From Salipiger abyssi (GTDB taxonomy: Bacteria > Pseudomonadota > Alphaproteobacteria > Rhodobacterales > Rhodobacteraceae): a DNA stretch of 64,000 nt. A model generated the notes under the pieces. That model saw nothing but the letters and a program-made list of their open reading frames with translations, searched no databases and was not told the DNA's origin. Made by a program: the position numbers and the translations under genes. How positions within the stretch are numbered: position 1 is the stretch's first letter; every line of letters begins with the position of its first letter. Positions 29,597-38,653 of the stretch are shown here, piece after piece. The stretch spans positions 108,189 to 172,188 of the forward strand of contig NZ_JAEKIS010000010.1 in assembly GCF_017311415.1 (NCBI RefSeq), read 5' to 3'.

Positions 29597-32500
29597 TCCG
29601 GCTCTTCGCGCTCCACCCCACGGCAGCGAATATCCTTATGATCGCGCTGCTGGCGCTCGGCCTCGCGGCGCTGCCCAAGCTGCAACGCGATACCTTTCCG
29701 CTGGTGGCGCCCTCTGAGGTAGAGATCCGTATCGCCTATCCCGGCGCCACCCCCGCCGAGGTCGAGCGCGGCATCTGCGTCATGGCCGAGACCCCGCTGC
29801 GCCGCGTCGAAAACCTCGACCGGCTGACCTGCCTCGCGCGCGAAAACACCGCGATCCTCACCGCCGAGATCGTCGAAGGCGCCGACATGACGCGGTTTCA
29901 CAACGATCTGAAGGCCGCAATCGACGGCGTGACCGGCTTTCCCGACAAGGCCGAGGATCCGGTGAGCACAGTGGTCGAGCGCGTCGCCTCCGTGGCCTCC
30001 ATCGCCGTCACCGGGCCGGAAGACCCGCAGGTTCTCTTTGCCTATGCCTCCGCGCTCGCCGACCGGCTGCGCGCCGATCCCGAGATCTCGGATGTGGAGG
30101 TGAACGGTTTTTCCGACCGCGAGATCGCGGTCACCTTCGACGCGGTGGCCCTGCGCCGCCACGGGCTGAACATCGCGCAGATCGCCTCTGTCCTGTCGCA
30201 GCACAGCCTCGATCTGCCGGCGGGCACGCTGCAAGGGCCCGATGGCGATGCCGCGATCCGCTTTCTGGGAGAGAAACGCAGCCCCGCCGAGCTGGCCCGC
30301 ATCCCCGTCGCGGGCAGCGCGAGCGGCGGCACGCTGCTGCTGGGCGATGTGGCAACGATCCGTGCCGGCTTCGCCGATCCGGCACAGGCGGCCTATTACG
30401 GCGCCCACCGCGCCGCCATCGTCTCGGTGAATAAGACCGCCACGCAGGATGCGTTGCGCGTCAAGGCAGCGCTCGACCGGCAGATCGCGCAGGCACGCGC
30501 CGATGCGCCGGGCAATATCGCGCTGGCGATCTCGCAGGACTCCACCAGCAATATCCGCGACCGCCTGCGCATCATCGCCGAGAACGGCACGCAGGGCCTG
30601 CTCCTTGTTCTGGCGGTGATGTGGCTGTTCTTCGGCTTCCGTCTGTCCTTCTGGGTGGCGATGGGGCTGCCGGTCTCGTTCCTGGGCGCGATCTTTGCGA
30701 TGCAGCTTCTGGGCTACACGATCAATATGATGACCATGGTGGCGCTGCTGATCGCGGTGGGGCTGCTGATGGACGACGCCATCGTGATTTCCGAAAACAT
30801 CGTGCGCCGGCGCGAGGCCGGGGAAGCGCCCCACAATGCGGCTGTGAACGGCGTGCGACAGGTCGGGCCGGGGGTCTTCGCCTCTTTCCTGACCACGGCG
30901 ATGATCGTGGGGCCGCTGAGCTTCATGACCGGCAGTATCGGCGCGGTGCTGAAATACATCCCCATCGTGCTGCTGCTGGTGCTCGCCATCAGCCTGATCG
31001 AAGCCTTCCTCATCCTGCCCGCGCATATGCGCCATTCGCTGGGTCGGAGGGCAGAGCCGGGGCGCATCAGCGGCGCGGTGAATGACGGCTTTGCCCGGTT
31101 CCGCGACGCGGTGATCGTGCCGCTCGCCGGGCTGGCACTGCGCTTTCGCTATGCAACGCTGGGCCTTGCGGTGTTTCTCGTGCTGATCTCGCTCGCCCCC
31201 TATTCCGGCGGCTTTATCAAGTATCAGAGCTTTCCCCAGCTCGAGAGCGACACTGTCGAGGCGCGGCTGCTGCTGGCCGAGGGCGCGCCGCTGTCGCTGA
31301 CCGAAAAGCGCGTGGCCAAGGTGGTCTCGGCGCTGGACATCATGAATGCCGAACTGACGCCCGCGCAGCCCGGGGGCCAGTCGCTTGTCCAGAGTTACAC
31401 GGTCACCTATGGCAGCAACCCCGACGCGCCGGGCACCGGCCCGCATATGGCGACGATCAGCGCCAAGCTGTTGCCCGCCGGCACGCGCAACACCGATGTC
31501 ACCGAGATTCTCGACCGCTGGAAGATGCTCAGCGGACGGCTGCCCGACATGGCCGCATTCCGCATCACCGACAAGGAGCGCGGCGCCGGGGGCAAACCCA
31601 TCGACCTGCTCGTACAGGGCCCCGATCTGGAAGCGCTGGCAGCCACCGCCCGCGAGATGCGTCGGTTTTTCCGCGAGTTCGACGGGGTGCGCGACGTGAC
31701 CTTCGACCTGATGCCCGGCAAGCCGGAATATCTCGTCCGGCTCGACACCGCCGCCGCCAACGCACTGGGGGTCGCGCCGCAGACCCTCGCCGGCGAGCTG
31801 CGCGCCGCGTTCCGCGGCGACAGCGCGCTCAGCTTCGCCGACGGGCTGGGCGAGGTCGATGTGGTCGCGCGCTTTGGCGCCGGCGACCGGATCGCGCTGT
31901 CAGATATCACCGATCTGCGGATCCGCAGCAGCTCCGGCGCGCTGGTGCCGCTCTCGGCGGTGGCGACGGTGACGCAATCGCGCGGCTATGCCACGATCAA
32001 CCGGGTCGACGGGCAGCGCAGCGTGCGCATTCAGGGCACGATCAATCCCGCCGTGGCCAATGCCCGCGAGCTGATGGCGGCGCTGCGCGCCTCCTATCTG
32101 CCCGAGCTCGCGGCAACCCGCCCCGAGATCTCCGTGCGGATTCTCGGCGAGGCCGAAGACACCGCGACCACCGGCAGCTCGCTGGCGCGCAATATGGCGC
32201 TCGGTGCCGGTGGCGTGTTCCTGTTGCTGGCCTTCTACCTGCAAAGCTTTGTCCGCACGCTGGCGGTGCTGGCCGCGATCCCGCTCAGCGTTGTGGGCGT
32301 GATGTGGGGGCATATGGCGCTGGGGCTTCAGATCTCTCTGCCGAGCCTCGTGGGGCTGGCGACGCTTGCCGGGGTGGTGGTGAACGACTCGATCCTTCTG
32401 GTGAATTTCATCGACGACAAGACCGCCCGCGGCATGGATGTGCTGGAGGCCGGGCGCGAGGCGGTGCGCGACCGGTTCCGTGCGATCTTTCTGACCTCGC

Positions 32501-32709
32501 TGACCACGGTGGTGGGGCTCGGCCCGCTGCTTTTCGAGCCGAGCACGCAGGCGCAGTTCCTGCGCCCCATCGTGGCGAGCCTCGCCTTCGGCCTCACAGC
32601 CGCGACCTTTCTGGCGCTGTTCGTGACGCCTGCGGTGATCGCGGTGCTTCAGGATTTCGGGCTGCGCCCGCGTGTTGCAGAGGCAGAAGGAGAGGTCGTG
32701 CCGGCGTAG
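29593..32709 (+). CDS. RND efflux transporter permease
   Basis: A 1038-residue AcrB/MexB-fold pump: a first membrane helix at residues 10-30, a large periplasmic loop, a membrane bundle containing GLLMDDAIVISENIVRRREA (the proton-relay acidic pair in the fourth helix), a second periplasmic loop, and the last bundle ending in SLAFGLTAATFLALFVTPAV. It is driven by the proton gradient and probably exports drugs, detergents or metabolites. It is translationally coupled to the adaptor by ATGA. The substrate cannot be deduced. Confidence 0.92.
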   Translation: MIRLFALHPTAANILMIALLALGLAALPKLQRDTFPLVAPSEVEIRIAYPGATPAEVERGICVMAETPLRRVENLDRLTCLARENTAILTAEIVEGADMTRFHNDLKAAIDGVTGFPDKAEDPVSTVVERVASVASIAVTGPEDPQVLFAYASALADRLRADPEISDVEVNGFSDREIAVTFDAVALRRHGLNIAQIASVLSQHSLDLPAGTLQGPDGDAAIRFLGEKRSPAELARIPVAGSASGGTLLLGDVATIRAGFADPAQAAYYGAHRAAIVSVNKTATQDALRVKAALDRQIAQARADAPGNIALAISQDSTSNIRDRLRIIAENGTQGLLLVLAVMWLFFGFRLSFWVAMGLPVSFLGAIFAMQLLGYTINMMTMVALLIAVGLLMDDAIVISENIVRRREAGEAPHNAAVNGVRQVGPGVFASFLTTAMIVGPLSFMTGSIGAVLKYIPIVLLLVLAISLIEAFLILPAHMRHSLGRRAEPGRISGAVNDGFARFRDAVIVPLAGLALRFRYATLGLAVFLVLISLAPYSGGFIKYQSFPQLESDTVEARLLLAEGAPLSLTEKRVAKVVSALDIMNAELTPAQPGGQSLVQSYTVTYGSNPDAPGTGPHMATISAKLLPAGTRNTDVTEILDRWKMLSGRLPDMAAFRITDKERGAGGKPIDLLVQGPDLEALAATAREMRRFFREFDGVRDVTFDLMPGKPEYLVRLDTAAANALGVAPQTLAGELRAAFRGDSALSFADGLGEVDVVARFGAGDRIALSDITDLRIRSSSGALVPLSAVATVTQSRGYATINRVDGQRSVRIQGTINPAVANARELMAALRASYLPELAATRPEISVRILGEAEDTATTGSSLARNMALGAGGVFLLLAFYLQSFVRTLAVLAAIPLSVVGVMWGHMALGLQISLPSLVGLATLAGVVVNDSILLVNFIDDKTARGMDVLEAGREAVRDRFRAIFLTSLTTVVGLGPLLFEPSTQAQFLRPIVASLAFGLTAATFLALFVTPAVIAVLQDFGLRPRVAEAEGEVVPA

Positions 32710-32718
32710 GTCTGCGGT

Positions 32719-32742
32719 CGGTGGGTTGGAAACCCACCCTAC
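32719..32742. repeat. Palindromic interspersed repeat, copy D (variant)
   Basis: CGGTGGGTTG...CCCACCCTAC, a variant of copies A-C in which the arms are GGTGGGTT/AACCCACC. It lies between the convergent ends of the RND gene and the thiolase gene, and its CTA supplies the TAG stop codon of the thiolase. Confidence 0.65.
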
Positions 32743-33935
32743 GGCGTAACCTCCAGCGCGATGGCCGTCGCTTCGCCGCCCCCGATGCAGAGGCAGGCCA
32801 CGCCGCGCCGCAGGCCGCGGGCGCGCAATGCGTGGATCAGCGTCACGACGATGCGCGCGCCCGTCGCCCCGATGGGATGCCCCAGCGCGCAGGCGCCACC
32901 GTTCACGTTGAGCTTTTGGCGCGGAATACCGATCTCCCGTGCCGCCGCCATGGCCACCACGGCAAAGGCCTCGTTGATCTCGAAGAGATCCACGTCGTCG
33001 GCCGTCCACCCGACATGGGCCAAGAGCTTTTGGATCGCCGGAATCGGCGCGGTGGTGAACCAGGCGGGCTCCTGCGAATGGGTGCAGTGGCCGAGGATTC
33101 GCCCCATCACCTGCAACCCGCGCGCCTCCGCCTCCCGGGCCGAGGCCAGCACCAGCGCCGCCGCGCCATCGGCATTGGCCGAAGAGCTGGCGGCTGTGAT
33201 CGTGCCCAGGTCGCCAAAAACCGCGCGCAGCCCCGGGATCTTTGCCGGGTCGATGCGCTCGGGCCGTTCGTCCCGCACCACCGTCACAGTCCCCTTGCGG
33301 CCAGGCACCTCCACCGGGGCGCATTCCGCGGCGAAGGCACCGCCGGAGACGGCGGCACGGGCGCGTTCCAGCGTCTGCACCGCATAGGCATCCTGATCGG
33401 CGCGGGTAAAGCCGTAGCGCTCTGCCGTCGCCTCGCCGAAGGTGCCCATCGGGCGCCCGCGCTCATAGGCATCCTCCAGCCCGTCCGTCATCATATGGTC
33501 GAGCAGTTCGGTGCCGCCCGCCTTACGCCCGCCGCGCATCTCGGGGATCAGGAAGGGCGCGCCCGACATCGCCTCCATGCCACCGGTGACCACGATGCCG
33601 GCGCTGCCCGCGCGGATGAGATCATGGCCCAGCATCGTCGCCTTCATCCCCGAGCCGCAGACCTTGTTGATCGTGGTCGCGCCGGTCGCATCCGGCAGCC
33701 CCGCCGCCCGCGCCGCCTGCCGCGCCGGCGCCTGGCCGAGCCCGGCGGGCAGCACGCAGCCCATCAGGATTTCCGACACATCCGCCCCGTCGAGCGCCGC
33801 ATCGCCAAGAGCCGCGCGGATCGCCACGGCACCCAGCTCGGTCGCTGGCACCTGTGCAAAGGCACCCATGAAGGCGCCCAGCGGAGTGCGCCTGGCGGCG
33901 ACGATGGCCACCGGATCGTTGGACTTGTCTGACAT
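32739..33935 (-). CDS. Acetyl-CoA acetyltransferase (thiolase)
   Basis: A 398-residue degradative/biosynthetic thiolase. The nucleophile Cys93 is in NKVCGSGMKA, the catalytic His in CALGHPIGATGARI, and the second Cys near the end in CIGGGEATAIAL. It condenses or cleaves acyl-CoA with CoA, for example acetoacetyl-CoA. It is a single gene divergent from a TetR regulator with a compact shared promoter, so it is probably regulator-controlled by a catabolic signal rather than part of polyhydroxyalkanoate synthesis. The last codon reads into repeat copy D. Confidence 0.92.
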   Translation of the reverse strand: MSDKSNDPVAIVAARRTPLGAFMGAFAQVPATELGAVAIRAALGDAALDGADVSEILMGCVLPAGLGQAPARQAARAAGLPDATGATTINKVCGSGMKATMLGHDLIRAGSAGIVVTGGMEAMSGAPFLIPEMRGGRKAGGTELLDHMMTDGLEDAYERGRPMGTFGEATAERYGFTRADQDAYAVQTLERARAAVSGGAFAAECAPVEVPGRKGTVTVVRDERPERIDPAKIPGLRAVFGDLGTITAASSSANADGAAALVLASAREAEARGLQVMGRILGHCTHSQEPAWFTTAPIPAIQKLLAHVGWTADDVDLFEINEAFAVVAMAAAREIGIPRQKLNVNGGACALGHPIGATGARIVVTLIHALRARGLRRGVACLCIGGGEATAIALEVTP

Positions 33936-33959
33936 GCTGAATCTCCCTGAATTTCATTT

Positions 33960-34008
33960 AGATTACGATCATACTCCATCTTGTCAACAATAAGATTACG
34001 GTTATAAT
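33960..34008. promoter_or_regulatory. Back-to-back thiolase/TetR promoters with operator-like repeats
   Basis: On the plus strand, TTGTCA (33981-33986), 16 bases, TATAAT (34003-34008) make a near-consensus promoter for the TetR gene. On the minus strand, TTGACA (33987-33982), 16 bases, TAATCT (33965-33960) face the thiolase, so the two -35 boxes overlap. The word AGATTACG with a similar tail occurs twice, at 33960-33972 and 33993-34005, covering the thiolase -10 and the TetR spacer and -10. This layout predicts that TetR represses both genes. Confidence 0.6.
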
Positions 34009-34035
34009 TCAAACCGAATATCAGAGGAGGCCCCA

Positions 34036-34605
34036 ATGCGGATGAGCCGGCAGGACGCGGCGCAGAACCGGACCCGGGTGGTGCGCACCGCCGGCGAGAT
34101 GTTTCGCGATCATGGCTATGACGGGGTTGGCATCGCCGCGCTGATGCAGGCGGCGGGGCTGACCAATGGCGCGTTCTACAAACAGTTCGCCAGCAAGGAA
34201 GCGCTGCTGGCCGAGGCCACAGAGGACGCGCTCGCCCGCAACGCCGAGGCCTGGGAGACCGTGTTGCAGGAGGCCGAGGGCGATCCGCTCGCGGCTGTGG
34301 CGCGCTGGTACCTCTCCGAGCCGCATCTGAGCCATCGCGGGCTTGGCTGCACCTACGCCACTCTCGGCGCCGAGGCACCGCGCCACGAGGCGCCGGTGCG
34401 CGAGGCCTTCGACGCCGGGCTGCGCAAGACCCTGAACCAGATCGCCGGCGCGGCGGCAGACACTGGCACGCCCGAGCGCGAGGCGGCGGCGATCCGGCTG
34501 CTCAGCCGGCTGGTCGGGGCACTGGTGCTCGCCCGGGCGGTTTCGGACCCGGCGCTGGCACAAGATATCCTGACCGCCAATGCCGATGCAAAAGACACAC
34601 CCTGA
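34036..34605 (+). CDS. TetR-family transcriptional regulator
   Basis: A 189-residue repressor. The N-terminal helix-turn-helix reads AGEMFRDHGYDGVGIAALMQAAGLTNGAFYKQF, here split as AGEMFRDHGYDGVG and AAGLTNGAFYKQFASKEALL, which is typical of TetR. The remainder is a helical ligand-binding and dimerisation domain. It diverges from the thiolase and is the obvious candidate to control it, probably through an acyl-CoA or related ligand. Start ATG 34036 with GGAGG-like sequence (AGAGGAGG) upstream. Confidence 0.9.
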   Translation: MRMSRQDAAQNRTRVVRTAGEMFRDHGYDGVGIAALMQAAGLTNGAFYKQFASKEALLAEATEDALARNAEAWETVLQEAEGDPLAAVARWYLSEPHLSHRGLGCTYATLGAEAPRHEAPVREAFDAGLRKTLNQIAGAAADTGTPEREAAAIRLLSRLVGALVLARAVSDPALAQDILTANADAKDTP

Positions 34606-34748
34606 CCGGTCTCGCCGACAATTTTTTCCCCGCGGCGACATGGCGGGAAGATCTTGCCGCAGCCTAGTGATAGACTGAACGCAGCGCCAAGGCCGGCAGG
34701 CTTCCCCACAAGTGCCAAGGCGCGTGCCTTCCGTTTAGACATTGCGAC

Positions 34749-35258
34749 ATGCCCCTGATCTCGATGACCCGCACCGCCGCCCTCGCCTTACCGCTGCTCG
34801 TGCTGCTGGCCGCCTGCGGCGCGCGGATGCGTCACCATCCCGACGAGCTCGAATGCATGGAGCGCGCGATGTATTTCGAATCGCACCGGTCGAGCCGCGA
34901 CGGGCTGATCGCCGTGGGCAGTGTCGTGATGAACCGCGTCGCCTCGGACGATTTTCCGGGAACGGTCTGCGGTGTCGTCTCGCAAAAGAACCAGTTCGCG
35001 CCGGGCGTCATGACCCGCGAGATGACCGGTGCATCAACCGCGCTGGTACGAGAGGCGGCGCTCTCGGTCCTGCATGGCGAGCGGCACCCGATGATTGCCG
35101 ATGCGCGGTTCTTTCACAGCAGCAGTTACCGCGCCTCCTACAACAACATGCATTACGTGCTCTCGACCGGTGGCAATGCCTTCTACGAAAAGCGCCGACC
35201 GGAGGCGGTGACACAACCCTATCCGCCGCTTCCTATCGAGGGGATCACCGGGCTTTGA
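34749..35258 (+). CDS. Cell wall hydrolase (SleB/CwlJ-type), predicted lipoprotein
   Basis: A 169-residue protein with a hydrophobic signal segment and a lipobox LLAACG, so it is probably anchored as a lipoprotein. The hydrolase_2 (SleB-like) domain follows: ECMERAMYFESHRSSRDGL, with the catalytic Glu in YFESH, then GLIAVGSVVMNRVASDDFP, CGVVSQKNQF and ADARFFHSSSY. Such enzymes cleave peptidoglycan glycan strands as lytic transglycosylases; in Rhodobacteraceae they are housekeeping wall-remodelling proteins. A start five codons later (MTRTAALALP) is equally plausible. Confidence 0.82.
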   Translation: MPLISMTRTAALALPLLVLLAACGARMRHHPDELECMERAMYFESHRSSRDGLIAVGSVVMNRVASDDFPGTVCGVVSQKNQFAPGVMTREMTGASTALVREAALSVLHGERHPMIADARFFHSSSYRASYNNMHYVLSTGGNAFYEKRRPEAVTQPYPPLPIEGITGL

Positions 35259-35320
35259 ACCGCCGCAGGCTTGTAGTGCGCCTTCTGTCGAAGGGGCCGG
35301 GATCTGCCCTTTGGCACGTA

Positions 35321-35841
35321 TCAAATCCCGCGAAGCAGACGGATTGAACCGATGCGGGTTTTCCGGAGGCTGATTTTCGTTGGTTGCGCGGCGACGGCCT
35401 CGGCTTCCAGAGCTGCGTCGTATTCTTCTTCGGCTTCGGCGGGCGGTATGTTCCCGACGGCCTCAAAGCTGCGCCAAGGGCCGCGGCGGTGTATGACCTC
35501 TGCCTTGAACAGGCCATTGATTGTCTCAGCCAAAGCATTGTCATAGCTGTCACCGACGCTCCCGACAGATGGCTCGATGCCGGCCTCGCCGAGACGCTCG
35601 GAATACTTGATGGACAGGTATTGGCACCCGCGATCCGAGTGGTGGACCAGTCCCGTGCGCTTCGTCGGCCGACGCTCATGGACGGCTGCTCCAGCGCATC
35701 GAGCACAAAGCCCGCCTGGGCCGACGTGCTGACCCGGAGCGGTTCAAACCATCAAACCGTGGGATCAAACACCTAGGCTACCATACGCCAGCTGAGATCT
35801 TCGAAACCACGGTTTTGGAAATCTGGAACCGATTGGAATAA
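35321..35841. mobile_element. IS3-family transposase remnant
   Basis: On the minus strand, from about 35730 down to 35321, are fragments of an IS3-type OrfB: GFVLDALEQ, then after a frame change RRPTKRTGLVHHSDRG, YLSIKYSERLGEAGIEP, LAETINGLFKAEVIHRRGPW and GNIPPAEAEEEY. The internal stretch that normally joins SFEAV to GNIPPAEAE (about 20 residues) is deleted. From 35731 to 35841 a plus-strand reading frame ends GYHTPAEIFETTVLE, like the C-terminus of another DDE transposase. No intact ends were found. The element lies at the left border of the catabolic island. Confidence 0.75.
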
Positions 35842-35894
35842 AACGGCATATCTGGATTTGTATTTCAGCGTGAGTTCACAACAGGGCGCATCGC

Positions 35895-37367
35895 TCATGC
35901 GACCCCGCCCAGACAGACGTATTTCAGCTCGAGATAATCGTCGATCCCGTGACGCGAACCCTCGCGCCCGAGGCCCGACATCTTGACCCCGCCGAACGGC
36001 GCTTCGGCGGTCGAGATCAGGCCGGTGTTCACTCCGACCATGCCGTATTCCAGCGCTTCGGAGACGCGGAAGATCCGCGCCGCGTCCCGCGCATAGATAT
36101 AAGAAGCCAGCCCGAACTCGGTGTCATTGGCCGCCGCCACGGCCTCCGCCTCGTCGATGAAGCGGAAGAGCGGCGCGACGGGACCGAAGGTTTCCTCCCG
36201 CGCGACGGCCATGTCGGAGGTGACTTCGGCCAGCACCGTCGGCTCGTAGAATGTGCCGCCCAGTGCATGGGGCCTGCCGCCCTGTAGCACCCGCCCGCCC
36301 TTGCCAACCGCGTCGGCGACATGCTCTTCGACCTTGGCCAGCGCGGCGGCGTCGATCAGCGGGCCGAGATCGACCCGCTCGCCCAGACCATTGCCGGTGC
36401 GCAGCTTTGAGACCGCGCTTGCAAGCTTTGCGGCGAAAGCCTCATAGACGCCCGCCTGCACATAGATTCGGTTGGCGCAGACGCAGGTCTGGCCATTGTT
36501 GCGGAATTTCGCGATCAGCGCGCCCTCGACGGCGGCGTCCAGATCGGCATCGTCGAAGACGATGAAGGGCGCGTTGCCGCCCAGCTCCAGCCCCAGTTTC
36601 TTGATCGTCGGTGCCGATTGCCGGTAGAGCATCGCGCCGATTTCGGTCGAGCCGGTGAAGGTCAGCTTGCGCACAGCCGGGCTTTCGGTCAGCCCGGCGC
36701 CGATCTCGGAGGCCGGCCCGGTAACGACGCTGAAGAGCCCCTCAGGCAGCCCCGCCCGCTCTGCCAGCACCGCGAGCGCGATGGCGGAATAGGGCGTCTG
36801 GGAGGCGGGTTTCAGCACCATGGCACAGCCGGCGGCAAAGGCGGGCGCGGCCTTGCGGGTGATCATCGCATTGGGGAAATTCCACGGCGTGATCGCCCCG
36901 ACCACGCCGATGGGCTGCTTTGTCACCAGAATGCGTTTGTCGGGCTGATGGCCGGGGATCGTCTCGCCATAAACCCGGCGCGCCTCTTCGGCGAACCATT
37001 CGACAAAACTTGCGCCATAGCTGATCTCGCCCGCCGCCTCGGCCAGCGGCTTGCCCTGCTCCAGCGTCAGGATCTGCGCCAGCGCGTCGCGATGCCGGAT
37101 CATCAGATCGAACCAGCCCCGCAGGACCGTGGCACGGTCATTCGCCGTGCGCGCCGCCCAGGCCTTTTGCGCCGTCACGGCGGCCTCAATGGCCCGCCGG
37201 ACCTCGTCGCAGCCGAGCCTTGGCACATGGCCGAGCAAGCTGCCGTCCGCCGGATTGTGCACCGCAATCGCGGTCGGCGGATCGGCCTCGATCCATGTGC
37301 CCGCGACAAGCGTCGCGTCGCGCCAGAGGCCGGTCGCCCTCAGGTCGGCAAGTGACAGGGGTTTCAT
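35895..37367 (-). CDS. gabD: NAD(P)-dependent succinate-semialdehyde-type dehydrogenase
   Basis: A 490-residue aldehyde dehydrogenase. The general-base Glu is in LGLELGGNAPFIVFDDAD, the catalytic Cys in NNGQTCVCANRIYVQ, and the end GLGREGSRHGIDDYLELKYVC is characteristic of the SSADH (GabD) group. It oxidises a short semialdehyde to the acid. It is the last gene of the operon that runs from the Rid-family gene at 43557, so its natural aldehyde is probably made by the class IV aminotransferase of the divergent operon; succinic semialdehyde itself is not proven. Confidence 0.85.
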   Translation of the reverse strand: MKPLSLADLRATGLWRDATLVAGTWIEADPPTAIAVHNPADGSLLGHVPRLGCDEVRRAIEAAVTAQKAWAARTANDRATVLRGWFDLMIRHRDALAQILTLEQGKPLAEAAGEISYGASFVEWFAEEARRVYGETIPGHQPDKRILVTKQPIGVVGAITPWNFPNAMITRKAAPAFAAGCAMVLKPASQTPYSAIALAVLAERAGLPEGLFSVVTGPASEIGAGLTESPAVRKLTFTGSTEIGAMLYRQSAPTIKKLGLELGGNAPFIVFDDADLDAAVEGALIAKFRNNGQTCVCANRIYVQAGVYEAFAAKLASAVSKLRTGNGLGERVDLGPLIDAAALAKVEEHVADAVGKGGRVLQGGRPHALGGTFYEPTVLAEVTSDMAVAREETFGPVAPLFRFIDEAEAVAAANDTEFGLASYIYARDAARIFRVSEALEYGMVGVNTGLISTAEAPFGGVKMSGLGREGSRHGIDDYLELKYVCLGGVA

Positions 37368-37403
37368 CAGATGTCCTCCAGTCCAGTCATATCCGCTCCG
37401 GTG

Positions 37404-38642
37404 TCAGACCAGCAGCGTCATCGGGGTTTCGACGGCGGCCTTGAAAGCGGCGAGCCATTGCGCGCCGACCGCGCCGTCGACGGAGCGGTGATCGACGGAA
37501 AGCGTGACGCTCATCACCGGCGCAAAGGCGAGCTGGCCGTCGCGCTCGACCGGGCGGCGCTCGGCGGCGCCCACCGCGAGGATGCAGCTCTGCGGCGGGT
37601 TGATGATGGCCGAGAAGCGCTTGACCCCGTACATCCCGAGATTGGAGAGGGAAAAGCCGCCGCCCTGATATTCCTCGGGTTTGAGCCGCCCCTCGCGCGC
37701 CCTGACGGCCAGCGCCTTCATCTCGGCAGAGAGCGCGCCCAGGCTCTTGCGATCCGCGTCGCGCAGCACCGGGGTGATCAGCCCGCCATCGGTGGCCACG
37801 GCGACCGAGATGTCGACGGAGCCAAAGCGCAGGATTGCCTCGTCGGTCCAGACCGCATTCGCCTCGGGCACCTCCGCAAGCGCGTTGGCGACGGCCTTGA
37901 TCAGGAAATCGTTGACCGAGATCCGCGCGGGCGTGTCGCGGCCCGCGTTGACCTGTGCGCGCAGCGCCAGCAGGGCGTCGAGATCGCAATCGGCCTCGAG
38001 ATAGAAATGCGGGACGGTGGTTTTCGATTCCACCAGACGGCGGGCGATGGTGCGGCGCATGCTGGAATGCGGGATTGCCTCATAAGCTCCGAGGCCGGTC
38101 AGGTCGGGCGCGGCCTTGGCAACCGGCGCCTGCGCCACCGGAGCGGTTTGAGCCTGTTCCGCCGCCCGTTCGACATCGACCCGCACAATCCGGCCGCGCG
38201 GGCCGGAGCCGGAAAGCCCCGCCAGATCAATGCCTTTCTGCGCGGCGACCCGGCGGGCGAGCGGCGAGGCGAGCACCTTCTCCGTCCTGCGCGGCGTCGC
38301 CGCAACCGTCTCTTCGGACAAGACCGGGGCCTCTTTCGGCGCTTCCGGCGCGGAAGGCGTTGCGCCGCCCGGCGCGTATGCCGCAAGCGCATCCGCGCTT
38401 TCGCCCTCCTCCAGCAGCACGGCAATCACCGCGTTCACGTCGGCGCGCTCCCCATTCGGCACAAGGATCCTGCCGAGGGTGCCTGCCGCCTCCGCCTCCA
38501 GCTCCATCGTCGCCTTATCGGTCTCAACCTCCGCCAGCGCCTCGCCCGGCGCCACGGCGTCGCCTTCCGTCTTGAGCCAGCGCGCGATCACCGCGTCTTC
38601 CATTCCCGCCGAAAGCGAGGGCAAAACGATATCCTTGGGCAT
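37404..38642 (-). CDS. Dihydrolipoamide acyltransferase (E2) of a 2-oxoacid/acetoin-type dehydrogenase
   Basis: A 412-residue E2. The N-terminal lipoyl domain carries the modified Lys43 in VETDKATMELE, followed by an Ala/Pro-rich linker, a peripheral subunit-binding domain around SPLARRVAAQKGIDLAGL, and the acyltransferase core ending with the DHRSVDGAVGA signature (catalytic His and Asp). It moves the acyl group from E1 to CoA. It lies 11 bases downstream of the fused E1 gene. No lipoamide dehydrogenase (E3) is in the window, so the complex probably borrows a housekeeping E3. Confidence 0.88.
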   Translation of the reverse strand: MPKDIVLPSLSAGMEDAVIARWLKTEGDAVAPGEALAEVETDKATMELEAEAAGTLGRILVPNGERADVNAVIAVLLEEGESADALAAYAPGGATPSAPEAPKEAPVLSEETVAATPRRTEKVLASPLARRVAAQKGIDLAGLSGSGPRGRIVRVDVERAAEQAQTAPVAQAPVAKAAPDLTGLGAYEAIPHSSMRRTIARRLVESKTTVPHFYLEADCDLDALLALRAQVNAGRDTPARISVNDFLIKAVANALAEVPEANAVWTDEAILRFGSVDISVAVATDGGLITPVLRDADRKSLGALSAEMKALAVRAREGRLKPEEYQGGGFSLSNLGMYGVKRFSAIINPPQSCILAVGAAERRPVERDGQLAFAPVMSVTLSVDHRSVDGAVGAQWLAAFKAAVETPMTLLV

Positions 38643-38653
38643 GTGCTCTCTCC

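Noticed and set aside
34749..35347. A 201-codon frame overlapping the cell wall hydrolase in another frame
   Set aside because: The lipobox and SleB-like motifs are in the other frame; this one has no recognisable feature.
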